This document shows positions 18,409 through 26,538 of a stretch of 64,000 nucleotides of DNA, in pieces; position 1 is the stretch's first letter, and each line of letters starts with the position of its first letter. The translations under genes and the position numbers were made by a program. The stretch covers positions 2,990,001 through 3,054,000 of the forward strand of contig NZ_LR743509.1 in NCBI RefSeq assembly GCF_902712875.1, in the 5' to 3' direction. The notes below the pieces were generated by a model. That model worked only from the letters and a program-made list of their open reading frames with translations, ran no database searches and was not told where the DNA came from. This DNA comes from Hyphomicrobium sp. ghe19. Its GTDB lineage: Bacteria > Pseudomonadota > Alphaproteobacteria > Rhizobiales > Hyphomicrobiaceae.

Positions 18409-18786
18409 ATGACTAACGATCAGCCGCAGACATCCTCGGCCGACTTGATGCGCGAACAGCGCCTCCAGCGCAATCTCAAGATCGTCGTCGGTGGACTTGC
18501 CGCGCTTATTCTCGTGGGGCTCGGAGCCGTCGCGGTGAAGGTGGTTGGTCTCGCGTCGGGTGGCTCTAGTAGCGCACAAACGTCGCGGACGGTCACCGTT
18601 TCGCCCGGTGCGACGCTTTCGCTGGAGATTCCAAAGGGCGCGCGGATCGTGTCGGTTTCATTGTCGGGCAACCGGCTCGCCGTCCACCACGAGGGGCCGA
18701 GCGGCCCGGGGATTGCGATCGTCGACATCGAAACAGGGCAACGTGTGGCCGAAGTGAAGCCGGTGGAATCAGTGCCGCGCAATTAG
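18409..18786 (+). CDS. Small inner-membrane protein of unknown function, divergent from rluD
   Basis: A 125-residue protein with a basic N-terminal helix, one membrane segment (about residues 25-46, LKIVVGGLAALILVGLGAVA) and a short periplasmic part with beta-like sequence (RTVTVSPGATLSLEIPKGAR). It starts only about 33 bp from the likely rluD start, so the two promoters overlap. It resembles small single-span proteins found beside rluD in other alphaproteobacteria (possibly DUF6476), but I cannot confirm the family. Confidence 0.7.
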   Translation: MTNDQPQTSSADLMREQRLQRNLKIVVGGLAALILVGLGAVAVKVVGLASGGSSSAQTSRTVTVSPGATLSLEIPKGARIVSVSLSGNRLAVHHEGPSGPGIAIVDIETGQRVAEVKPVESVPRN

Positions 18787-18912
18787 CAGGCGCTTCATGG
18801 GCTTGCCGCTTCCTTTCCGGAGCGATTGGTCTTCTCGCCTGCTCAGGTTGTAATTGCATGCGCTTCAGGGCTTGATCGGCCGCGAACACTCGACTACACG
18901 TCCTTTGCGCCT

Positions 18913-18988
18913 GCCCCGTTCGTCTAGTGGCCCAGGACACCCGCCTCTCACGTGGGCAACAGGGGTTCGAGTCCCCTACGGGGCGCCA
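18913..18988 (+). tRNA. tRNA-Glu (anticodon CTC)
   Basis: A 76-base tRNA with an encoded CCA. The acceptor stem pairs GCCCCGT with ACGGGGC, the anticodon stem pairs CCCGC with GTGGG around the loop CTCTCAC (anticodon CTC, reading GAG), and the T arm pairs AGGGG with CCCCT around TTCGAGT. Its 3' end is the left border of a genomic island. Confidence 0.95.
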
Positions 18989-18992
18989 ATCC
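18971..18992 (+). repeat. attL: tRNA-Glu 3' end, left island border
   Basis: A 22-bp segment covering the end of the T arm, the acceptor 3' strand, the encoded CCA and four following bases; it begins GTCCCCTACGGGG. It is identical to 33122-33143. Because it rebuilds the tRNA 3' end, insertion leaves the tRNA intact. Confidence 0.92.
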
Positions 18993-19010
18993 GTCTTTGA
19001 CGGTGTTTTT
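18991..19010 (+). terminator. Terminator of tRNA-Glu
   Basis: A short stem CCGTC / GACGG with a TTT loop is followed by TGTTTTT directly after the tRNA. It lies almost wholly on the island side of the border, so the island brought this terminator with it. Confidence 0.65.
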
Positions 19011-19087
19011 GCCAGCAGTTTCAATGATTTGGTTTCAGTAGGCAACTTCCGCAAGGCACTCAATGTGACCTAGCAGGAGCTGCAAAT

Positions 19088-19594
19088 ATGTTACCTATAA
19101 CTGATCACACAGCAAGCCGTCCGTCTATTCGTGTTCGACCAGGAGCTGTCCCGACACCGCTTGGCCGACTTACTGATCGCGCAGCTGTCGATCTCCTCAT
19201 CAGACTCACAGCTAACGAGAACATTCCTGAGGGGACCTCTGACGCTGCGCCACGAACCAGTTTCGAGGATGACTGCCTGACGGACCACCGCCTTACGCGG
19301 CACAGGCTCCAACTCCAGGCACTGCGTATTTCCCAGCGCATCCTGCTGAACCTCAAAGACGTCACCAACGACTATCGCGCTCGACCCTCAACTGGGCCGG
19401 GCGCTGTGATAGTGGCTGGGGTCATTGCAACGGCATTGCTGGTGCTTGCTCCTCGACGACAGGCGGTAGCCAGCGGCCTGACAGCCGAGGCTGTTTTTTC
19501 GGCGGCTACTGCGACTGTCCGATTGGCTAGGTTGCAGCCCTTTAGCTGCGTCGTGGTCCAGCCGTGCGGCGCTGAGCAAGCGGGGGAGCAGTGA
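19088..19594 (+). CDS. Small island protein with one membrane segment, unknown function
   Basis: A 168-residue protein that I do not recognise. A soluble N-terminal part of about 105 residues contains a helical stretch (LQALRISQRILLNLKDV), followed by one probable membrane segment (GAVIVAGVIATALLVLAP). The ATG at 19088 has AGGAG eight bases upstream. Its stop overlaps the next gene's start by one base (TGATG), implying coupled translation. Two small membrane proteins together recall phage lysis or holin pairs, but no motif proves this. Confidence 0.6.
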   Translation: MLPITDHTASRPSIRVRPGAVPTPLGRLTDRAAVDLLIRLTANENIPEGTSDAAPRTSFEDDCLTDHRLTRHRLQLQALRISQRILLNLKDVTNDYRARPSTGPGAVIVAGVIATALLVLAPRRQAVASGLTAEAVFSAATATVRLARLQPFSCVVVQPCGAEQAGEQ

Positions 19595-19830
19595 TGACAA
19601 CGCTTTTGATAGCAGCAATGGGGATCGCTGTGTGGGCCATTATCATCGCTTCGATTTTGAAGGGCTTTTGGACGCCAGCTCGGTTGCTGCGGTTGATGAT
19701 TGGACTTGCGGTCATTGGGGCCAGTCGTGCGGCTCACATTGGCGATTGGGAGGTCTGGACCGCATTTGCGGTTATTGGCTTCCTCCTCGGTGAACTCCGG
19801 TCTCGAAGGTCGAACAAAGCTCAAGACTAA
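19594..19830 (+). CDS. Small two-span membrane protein, unknown function
   Basis: A 78-residue protein made almost entirely of two hydrophobic helices (about residues 3-20 and 42-65) with a basic C-terminal tail (RSRRSNKAQD). It is coupled to the preceding gene by the TGATG overlap. Size and layout would suit a holin-like protein or a small toxin; neither is shown. Confidence 0.6.
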   Translation: MTTLLIAAMGIAVWAIIIASILKGFWTPARLLRLMIGLAVIGASRAAHIGDWEVWTAFAVIGFLLGELRSRRSNKAQD

Positions 19831-20014
19831 CCCCAGAGTCGAGAGTCCTCGTCATCCACCTGGCAGAGGATTCTCGTTCTCTTTCGGAGCGCAGGTCATC
19901 GGCGGGCGATTATGAGACCTTTCCCACGGAAGATGTGAATGCGCAGCTCCGAGAGCTAGTGAGGCTCTGGAAGACTGTGCTTACAATCGAAACCAAGCGA
20001 ATCAGGCGGAACAC

Positions 20015-20992
20015 ATGCCACTTACGTCACTAGAGCTTTGCGCAGGTGCAGGAGGCCAAGCTCTTGGTCTTGAACAAGCGGGTTTCCGTCATGCGGGGCT
20101 CGTTGAAATCGATGAGCACGCTTGCAGAACCCTCCGGGCCAATCTCCCGCAAAGCAGAGTCATTCAAGCTGACCTTCTCAAACCGTTCGATGCCTCTGAC
20201 TTCGAAGGAGTTGATTTGCTTGCGGGAGGGCTGCCTTGCCCTCCGTTCTCAGTAGCGGGCAAACAACTCGGAGCCGCAGATGAGCGAAATCTTTTCCCCG
20301 CCGCTCTGCGGATCATTGCGGAAGTGAAGCCCAAGGCTGTCATGTTCGAGAACGTTCGCGGCCTCCTCGATCCTAAGTTTGGAGCCTATCGAAGATTCAT
20401 TACGGACAGCTTGGAGACCCTTGGATTTGCAACCGACTTCAAGTTACTCAACGCATCGGACTTTGGCGTTCCACAACTTCGCCCGAGGGTGGTCTTTGTC
20501 GCTCTTCGTCGCCAATACGCCAGCAACTTCGAGTGGCCAAAGATGAGGCGGAGGCCAAAGACGGTCGGCGAAACTCTCATCGATCTTATGGCTGAAAATG
20601 GCTGGTCAGATGCCGAACGTTGGAAGATGCAGGCCGATCAGATTGCCCCTACCATCGTCGGAGGGTCCAAGAAACACGGAGGTCCGGACCTTGGGCCTAC
20701 CCGTGCTAAAATGGCCTGGGCGGCGCTCGGGGTCGATGGAATGGGCATCGCCAACGATGCTCCCGATGAATGTTTCAAGGGCGCACCAAAACTTACAGTC
20801 CGGATGGTGGCTCGATTGCAAGGATTCCCGGATCATTGGGAGTTCGTCGGACGCAAGACGCACACGTACAGACAGGTCGGCAATGCGTTTCCGCCTCCTG
20901 TAGCACGCGCAGTGGCAACTCAGATCAAGAAGGCTTTAATTCGCGGAACAAAGGAAAAGCCATTGCTTGATCAGATGAGAGTCTGTGCATAG
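20015..20992 (+). CDS. DNA (cytosine-5-)-methyltransferase of a NaeI-like restriction system
   Basis: A 325-residue C5 methyltransferase with the main motifs in order: motif I LELCAGAGGQALGL at the start, motif IV with the catalytic cysteine in GGLPCPPFSVAG near residue 75, motif VI ENVRG near 113, motif VIII QLRPRVVFVALRR near 155, and motif X QVGNAFPPPVARAVA near 290. It transfers methyl groups from S-adenosylmethionine to cytosine in a target site, protecting host DNA. The endonuclease gene starts about 60 bp downstream. If the partner is truly NaeI-like, the site could be GCCGGC, but that is inference. Confidence 0.93.
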   Translation: MPLTSLELCAGAGGQALGLEQAGFRHAGLVEIDEHACRTLRANLPQSRVIQADLLKPFDASDFEGVDLLAGGLPCPPFSVAGKQLGAADERNLFPAALRIIAEVKPKAVMFENVRGLLDPKFGAYRRFITDSLETLGFATDFKLLNASDFGVPQLRPRVVFVALRRQYASNFEWPKMRRRPKTVGETLIDLMAENGWSDAERWKMQADQIAPTIVGGSKKHGGPDLGPTRAKMAWAALGVDGMGIANDAPDECFKGAPKLTVRMVARLQGFPDHWEFVGRKTHTYRQVGNAFPPPVARAVATQIKKALIRGTKEKPLLDQMRVCA

Positions 20993-21052
20993 CCGCATCT
21001 CCTTCCCTCGTTATAACTTTTATGAGTCTAAGTAGCGTGCCATGCTTCTGGT

Positions 21053-21898
21053 ATGGACGAGGAAGTTCTGGACCAGGTCGAACAATCTATCTTGCGCCGA
21101 ACCCGGGGCCGTACCGGCCTCCGATTGGCCTTTCCAGAATTGATGCGCCGGGCGGTCGATGAAGTGATCGATGCACCACGGTCGGGCCGACTAACTTTTC
21201 GTGAGCTTGAGGCAACTGAGAAGACCTATCTCGGAACCAAGATCGAAATACTGGTCCGCAATTACTTGAAGCTCGAACGAGGAGTACTCGATCTCAAACT
21301 CGACGGGGTTGACGTAGACATAAAGAGTACTACCCGCGACGATTGGATGATCCCACAAGAGGCCTTCGGACATCCGTGTATACTTATCCGCTCTGAAGAA
21401 ACAGAAGCAGTCTGTGACTTTGGTATTGTAGTGGCTCGTCAAGAATACCTTCGACCAGGCAAGAACCGCGATACCAAGCGATCGCTTTCCGCACAGGGAA
21501 GAGTGAACATTCGTTGGCTGCTGAAAGATGAGCCTTATCCCAAAAACTTTTTTGAAACGATAGACCGCGACTTGGCTCGAACCATGATGATGCCGCGAGG
21601 TGGAACTGAGAGAGTCGTTCAACTCTTCACTCTTGTTCAGCGGCGTCCAGTCCCTCGTAATGCGATACTTTCAATTGCACCTCAAAAAGATTCGATGAAG
21701 CGCATCCGCCGGAATGGCGGGGCACGAGACGTCTTGGAAACAAGAGGGATCGAAGTGCTTTGGGGCAAGGGGGATCGATCGCTGATCGCAGAGCTGGGTC
21801 TGCCCACTTGCTCAATGGATGAGTTCGTTTCGTTTTCGCCGTCAGCACAGCAAAAGCAACTCATAGAAAGGGTTAGGAGTAACCAGAAGAAGAAATGA
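21053..21898 (+). CDS. Type II restriction endonuclease, NaeI-like
   Basis: A 281-residue protein. The N-terminal part has a nuclease core of the form E-x(23)-D-x-K: glutamate 65 (GTKIEILVRNYL), then aspartate 89 and lysine 91 (DVDIKST). Order and spacing fit NaeI, where E70, D95 and K97 are reported, and NaeI also has a C-terminal winged-helix domain that would match the second half here. It follows the methyltransferase, and its last four bases overlap the start of the HNH gene (ATGA). The NaeI assignment comes from pattern and context, not an alignment. Confidence 0.72.
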   Translation: MDEEVLDQVEQSILRRTRGRTGLRLAFPELMRRAVDEVIDAPRSGRLTFRELEATEKTYLGTKIEILVRNYLKLERGVLDLKLDGVDVDIKSTTRDDWMIPQEAFGHPCILIRSEETEAVCDFGIVVARQEYLRPGKNRDTKRSLSAQGRVNIRWLLKDEPYPKNFFETIDRDLARTMMMPRGGTERVVQLFTLVQRRPVPRNAILSIAPQKDSMKRIRRNGGARDVLETRGIEVLWGKGDRSLIAELGLPTCSMDEFVSFSPSAQQKQLIERVRSNQKKK

Positions 21899-22611
21899 CT
21901 CCAAAAAACTGGACACGCGACGAGCTGATCTTGGCTCTGGACTTTTACTTCGATCACCGGTCCGCATTTCCTCCGCAGTCCAGCGAAGTAGCATGGAGAT
22001 TCTCGCAAGAGCTCCGACGAGTAGCTCCTGATCTCTCTTCCGAGGATGCTGCGTATCGAAACATGAATGCCATCTACATGAAGTTGGCCAACTTCCAAGC
22101 CCTCGATCCTTACTTCACCTCGCAGGGGCGCAAGGGGCTTGAAAGGGGCGGCAGGGCCGATGCTGAATTGTGGAACCAATACGCAAGCAATCCGCAAATG
22201 CTCAAAGGGATCGCTCTAGCGATCAAACAAGCGGCGGTCGAACTTCCTGCGATTGACGAGCATGACACCATGGTGGTCGAAGCCGATGAAGGGAGGATAC
22301 TGACGAGGCTTCACACTTACCGCGAAAGAGATAGGAGGTTGGTCACAGCTAAAAAGCTAGAGGCTTTGACCCGTGTCGGTAAGCTGGAATGCGAGGTATG
22401 CGAGGTCGACTTTGGCAACATCTATGGTTCGTACTCGGACGCCGTAATTGAGGTGCATCATAGGTTGCCCCTCGCCACGCTGCCCACGATCCGACGCACT
22501 AAGATGAGTGACTTAGCCATTGTTTGTGCCAATTGTCACAGAGTCATACACTCGAAGGCTCCGTGGTTGAAGATTGAAGAGCTTCGCGAACAGATGAGAA
22601 CGGGCAGTTGA
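21895..22611 (+). CDS. HNH endonuclease, McrA-like C-terminus
   Basis: A 238-residue protein. The C-terminal third is an HNH nuclease with zinc-type cysteine pairs: CEVC near residue 166, the catalytic segment VIEVHHRLPL near 188, and the second pair in IVCANCHRVIHS near 215. The N-terminal domain (TRDELILALDFYF, then SSEDAAYRNMNAIYMKLANF) is a form found before HNH domains in several defence-associated nucleases and probably binds DNA or controls activity. It overlaps both neighbours by four bases, so it belongs to the restriction operon. Confidence 0.85.
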   Translation: MTPKNWTRDELILALDFYFDHRSAFPPQSSEVAWRFSQELRRVAPDLSSEDAAYRNMNAIYMKLANFQALDPYFTSQGRKGLERGGRADAELWNQYASNPQMLKGIALAIKQAAVELPAIDEHDTMVVEADEGRILTRLHTYRERDRRLVTAKKLEALTRVGKLECEVCEVDFGNIYGSYSDAVIEVHHRLPLATLPTIRRTKMSDLAIVCANCHRVIHSKAPWLKIEELREQMRTGS

Positions 22612-23036
22612 CCGATAAGCTCACACCAGAGCAGCGAAGCGAGAACATGTCTCGCATTAGACACCGAGACATGAAGCCTGAAATGGTTGTCAGAAGAACC
22701 GTGCACTCGTTGGGCAAGAGGTTTCGTCTGCACGGGGCGTATGGGGCGAATCGGCTTCCAGGAAAGCCAGACCTCGTATTCGCAGCATTACGCAAGGTCA
22801 TCTTCGTTCATGGATGCTTTTGGCATCAACACAACAGCAACAAATGCCAGATAGTGCGGAAGCCGCGATCGAACAATGACTACTGGGATCGCAAACTCGA
22901 CGGCAACGTGCAGCGCGACGCGAGGCACGTCAACCAGCTCAAGGCAAGTGGTTGGGATGTGCTTACTGTCTGGGAGTGCGAGGTCACCCGTCCCGGGAGA
23001 TTGGTAAAGCGCCTAAGGAGCTTCCTCAGGATTTGA
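22608..23036 (+). CDS. vsr: Very short patch repair endonuclease
   Basis: A 142-residue Vsr protein. It nicks beside T:G mismatches left when 5-methylcytosine deaminates, which fits the C5 methyltransferase in the same operon. The family opening TPEQRSENMSRIRHRDMKPE is complete; GKPDLVF holds the metal-binding aspartate and VHGCFWHQH the catalytic histidines. I start it at the TTG at 22608, which overlaps the previous stop as TTGA; starting at the next ATG would remove conserved residues. Its 3' end overlaps the convergent gene by 24 bp. Confidence 0.92.
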   Translation: MTDKLTPEQRSENMSRIRHRDMKPEMVVRRTVHSLGKRFRLHGAYGANRLPGKPDLVFAALRKVIFVHGCFWHQHNSNKCQIVRKPRSNNDYWDRKLDGNVQRDARHVNQLKASGWDVLTVWECEVTRPGRLVKRLRSFLRI

Positions 23037-23942
23037 TTCCTGAACTTGGCTTCCCATTCCCATCGATTCATTCAATGGAATGTACCCTAGGTTGCTGCCG
23101 ACCATTGGCAATCCATCCAGGATGTCCGCTTCATCGTCCTTGCAGAAGTCCACGAACGCTTTGTCTCCCATAGGTTTGACTTCCATCTTTTGCAGTACAC
23201 CGCCGACGGTCTGTTTGAACTCGTCGTCCAGCGATTCAAGAGCGGTACGCTCAATAAGCCTTTTTTCTGCATCAACATGTCGAGCGTCTTCCAATTTGCG
23301 CTCATCAATCTCCTTGAACCTTTTGACAAGCCCGGAGCGATGACGGCTGATAGCCTTGCGCATCGCATCAATCGTCTCCTGCGTTTTCTTGTGTTTGCCA
23401 GCATCGCCTATCGCGAAGAAATTGTCCGTTGTTATCGGATCGAACACTTGATGCCTGGCTCCTTCTTGGGGCCGGTAAGACCATTCGACAACCCATGGTT
23501 TCTGATCCGAAAAGCCGCTCATGAGGAAGCTGACCAGGTGATGTTCCCGGCGGCGATGACTTGCGAAATACCTTGTGCCTATGGTGTCTAGAAGCCGCGC
23601 ATAGCCTTCAGGAGTGGGGCGAACTTCAGTGTTGCCATCCATTTGCACGAGCCGCGAGAGGCAGCGCCTCATCAATGCAATGATTGAAAGTGCCTCGAAG
23701 CAATAACCCGCGAAAGCAAATCCGATTTCCGTTTCGAAATAGGGATCGGGAGCTCGATAGTGTTCCAGTCCCAGACCATCAAATGTGTGGCACTTCACTC
23801 CGAGGCCGAAGAGCTTTGTCGTAGTTTCGTTTAGGAGTTGCCACTCCCCAGCACCGTCCTGATAGGCCGACCTGGTATCCGCTATTGAGGTGATACAATT
23901 TCTGCTGAATGATCTGTCCAGCCAACAGAATACTAGGGTCAT
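23013..23942 (-). CDS. Probable proteasome-beta-like (Ntn hydrolase fold) protein in the island
   Basis: A 309-residue protein not assigned by any clear signature. The N-terminus has the order expected of self-compartmentalising Ntn hydrolases: a threonine right after the start Met (TLVFCWL), an aspartate in IADTR, and a lysine in TTTKLFGLG, followed by a hydrophobic helix GFAFAGYCFEALSIIALMRR. These could correspond to Thr1, Asp17 and Lys33 of proteasome beta subunits, with insertions. The C-terminal 110 residues are charged and helical. AAGGA nine bases before the ATG supports the start. It is convergent with vsr and overlaps it by 24 bp. The fold is my inference. Confidence 0.6.
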   Translation of the reverse strand: MTLVFCWLDRSFSRNCITSIADTRSAYQDGAGEWQLLNETTTKLFGLGVKCHTFDGLGLEHYRAPDPYFETEIGFAFAGYCFEALSIIALMRRCLSRLVQMDGNTEVRPTPEGYARLLDTIGTRYFASHRRREHHLVSFLMSGFSDQKPWVVEWSYRPQEGARHQVFDPITTDNFFAIGDAGKHKKTQETIDAMRKAISRHRSGLVKRFKEIDERKLEDARHVDAEKRLIERTALESLDDEFKQTVGGVLQKMEVKPMGDKAFVDFCKDDEADILDGLPMVGSNLGYIPLNESMGMGSQVQESNPEEAP

Positions 23943-24227
23943 GTAGCACGTCCTTTCATCGACCGCAGTTGCACTGTGGCCATTTGTTTTCGTTGCGCAA
24001 TTTCGTCCGTATGACCAGACTTGGCCGGGTCGGATAATCCCCCCATGGGGTCCTCGAACTGGTCCGGAAATCTAAAGGGAAAGCGAGGAGTCTATAGTTT
24101 CTCAACTGGCCTGCTTCTGCTCGTGGTTCCGTGAGCATACAGGATGCGCATAAGGTCTTTAAACACCTAAAGACCGGTGGCGGACGGTTGCCCTTGCAGA
24201 AAGTCCACTGTTGATCGAACTGGACTC

Positions 24228-24320
24228 GGTCAGAAGTTTCAAGTTCTGACCACCCATAAAATACCTAGTCAAATGTCGGTCAAATGCATTGATAGTCAAA
24301 AGTACATATTGTATTTTGAC
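24228..24320. promoter_or_regulatory. Repeat-rich site before the serine recombinase gene (possible res site or operator)
   Basis: Position 24228-24251 is a perfect inverted repeat, GGTCAGAA and TTCTGACC around eight bases. After it come GTCAAATG at 24268, GTCAAATG at 24279, GTCAAAAG at 24295 and the inverted TTTTGAC at 24314. Such a group of paired subsites is what a resolvase binds at its recombination site, and it may also control the gene at 24349. Confidence 0.55.
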
Positions 24321-24348
24321 CATATCGTATTTTTGATTGGGGCAACGA

Positions 24349-24939
24349 ATGATCCGTCGCATCACACCGAACAATCCGGCAGGCCAGCTTGTGGGCTACG
24401 CTCGGGTATCGACCACCGGACAAGACTACTCAGCCCAAGTAGAGAGGCTGAAAGACGTTGGCTGCACGAAGGTCTTCAGTGAGAAGCAATCGGGCACCAA
24501 GAGCGATAGAGAACAGCTAGCCGCAGCGCTTGAGTACGTCCGCGAGGGCGACACCTTCGTCTGCGTCAAGGCTGACCGCATAGCCCGCTCTACGAAAGAT
24601 TTCCTAGAGATCGTCGAGCGGCTCGATGCCAAGGGGGTCCAACTGCTCATCCTGGACCAGCCCGAAATGAGCACGGGTAAGGGCGCAACAGCCAAGTTGC
24701 TTAGGGCTGTGCTTGCAGCCGTCGCTGAGTTCGAGTTGAGCCTGATCCGGGACCGCATGGCGGAAGGCCGCAAGCGGGCGAAGGAGGAAGGCACGAAATT
24801 CGGCCGAAAGCCTAAGCTGAACCCCGAGACCGTCTCGTTGCTGAAGAGACTGAAAAAGGATGAAGGTCTCTCGTTAGAGGCGATTGCTGTCAGGACGGGC
24901 CTAAGCATGAGCACTGTCCAGCGGGGGCTCAGAACATAG
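24349..24939 (+). CDS. Serine recombinase (resolvase/invertase family)
   Basis: A 196-residue small serine recombinase. The nucleophile lies in VGYARVSTTGQD, the arginine-rich active-site segment is KADRIARSTKDF near residue 70, and the E-helix region (AEFELSLIRDRMAEGRKRAK) leads to a C-terminal helix-turn-helix (LSLEAIAVRTGLSMSTVQRG). GGGG six bases before the ATG at 24349 decides the start over a TTG 12 bp upstream. It probably acts at the repeated motifs just upstream, resolving dimers or inverting a segment. Confidence 0.93.
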   Translation: MIRRITPNNPAGQLVGYARVSTTGQDYSAQVERLKDVGCTKVFSEKQSGTKSDREQLAAALEYVREGDTFVCVKADRIARSTKDFLEIVERLDAKGVQLLILDQPEMSTGKGATAKLLRAVLAAVAEFELSLIRDRMAEGRKRAKEEGTKFGRKPKLNPETVSLLKRLKKDEGLSLEAIAVRTGLSMSTVQRGLRT

Positions 24940-25444
24940 CGGAGCGGCTGCAAGACCAGCAGAAACCCAGAGCCCCTCCGGCTTATTGCCCCCTAGTCAT
25001 GGGATATGAGACCGTTTCCCCTCTTGGCGGTCTCCCCCAACTCTCTACGGCCACCGCACAATTATCCCCTGTCAACTCCGATGCACCTATTTCCAAGGCT
25101 TGCCCCTGCAGCATCCTCTTTGGACAGCGCAGGGTGCTTTCGCTCGACGCTAGGGATGATCGTGGGTGGCCGTGGCTGTTGGAAAGATACGAGCCGCGTA
25201 GGATCAGCTTTGAAGGCTCCCAGCGCCCACGCTGTTAGCGCTACAGGCGGATCGATGAGGGGAAGGCACTCGGACAGGCTCAAAGCTGACGGGCTGTCCT
25301 CAGTCGAATCTGAGCCTCCTCAAAGTTGAGCCCTCAACCACCCAATGCACCGACAAGATTGCCGCCGTGTCTGTGCCTGCGATTAGCTGTTCCCGTTCAT
25401 AGCACCAACCAACCCTAAACTGAGGAGACCACAAAGATCATCCC
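24940..25444. other. Island interval without a supported gene
   Basis: About 500 bp after the recombinase gene. Overlapping small frames exist on both strands but none has a ribosome site, motif or convincing composition. No hairpin of note was seen. Confidence 0.4.
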
Positions 25445-25966
25445 ATGCTTACCCTAAAGCTACCCGAGGAGGTCAGCTCACGCTTCACTGTTCGCCCACC
25501 TACAGGCACACCTGAAGCTTCCTCCAACACACCCTGCTTTGCCGTCCGCATCCGCCGAAAGCTGCACCTAGCAAAACCGTTGGAGTTTGCCCTTATCACC
25601 CAGACCGATGCTCTTGAGCTTCTCAACAGCGGTGGCTCACTTGCATTTTGGATAGGAGGCTACGGCACTAAGACCACTGTCTACTTCAAGCTCAAGGGCA
25701 AGCCTCAAGCTTCGGTCGCTGTCGGACGATGGCTTCTGAATTGCGGAGTGCAAGAGACCTGCTCCACCCTGGATAAGAACCATCTCAACCTGCTTAGGTC
25801 GAACTTGAAGCTCAGCGATAATTACTACTGCAAGGCTCCTGGGAGAGAAGCTACAAAGGCTCGATTGAACAAGGTCGAAGAATTCACATCTCCACCTATC
25901 GTTTGGAGTGAGTACCTAGTTGCTCCCAAGGCTATCGATCTTAAGACCTTCACATACCAGGAATGA
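25445..25966 (+). CDS. Island protein of unknown function
   Basis: A 173-residue basic, soluble protein. It is read as real because the frame is long for this stretch, the composition is protein-like and an ATG follows a GAGGAGACC region about 20 bases away. Alternating hydrophobic residues (LEFALITQTDALELL, SLAFWIGGYGTKTTVYFKL) suggest an alpha/beta fold. I do not recognise it. It lies before a 180-bp repeat array and the helicase-like gene, which may form a plasmid-like unit with it. Confidence 0.55.
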   Translation: MLTLKLPEEVSSRFTVRPPTGTPEASSNTPCFAVRIRRKLHLAKPLEFALITQTDALELLNSGGSLAFWIGGYGTKTTVYFKLKGKPQASVAVGRWLLNCGVQETCSTLDKNHLNLLRSNLKLSDNYYCKAPGREATKARLNKVEEFTSPPIVWSEYLVAPKAIDLKTFTYQE

Positions 25967-25996
25967 ACTTCCGAGCATGAGCAGGAGATACTTGCT

Positions 25997-26345
25997 CTCA
26001 AGGTTCTGCCTGTAACGAACCTCAACGGAGAGCTTCGCTCGGGTCATTGCCCTCGCTACGCTTCTGGAGCATCACCTACAGCCTACCTTGAACAAGACCC
26101 TGATACGGCTTCGCCGATAAAGACCATGTACGAGGTATTTAATTGTAGGTCGACAAAGAGCAGCAGCTAACAACCACTCAAGGCTGAGCCTGTAGGTTCT
26201 CTATTAGCTCATTGCGCTCGGGTCGTTGCCCTCCGCTCCATTCGACTAGGCGCAGTCTACAGATCACCTTGAATGGACCAGGAACTGGCATCGCCAGATT
26301 AAGACCCTGTACGAGGTATTTCACTCAACGCCACAGCCTCAAGCT
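25997..26345 (+). repeat. Imperfect direct repeats of about 180 bp
   Basis: Two units begin CTCAAGG at 25997 and 26177. They share GCTCGGGTC-x-TTGCCCTC (26037 and 26216), a CCTTGAA segment, and AGACC-x-TGTACGAGGTATTT (26121 and 26303), with offsets of 179-182 bp. A third partial unit may begin CTCAAG at 26339. The units lie in the 570 bp between two genes and are not part of any supported frame. They could be replication, regulatory or RNA elements. Confidence 0.7.
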
Positions 26346-26538
26346 TCGTGCTGAGGTTCACTAATAGCAAACTCCGAAGTCTTCCAGCTCAGGATCGTTG
26401 AGGTCTTGGCTATGAGTACTTGCGTCCGGTGAAAGGTGCAGCCCTGCTCTACCTATAAGGAAACCTGCTCCTTTCCATCCCTATCAGAGCGCTCATAAGC
26501 CTCTGAGAAAATCACCATCGATAAGGAAACTAACAACG

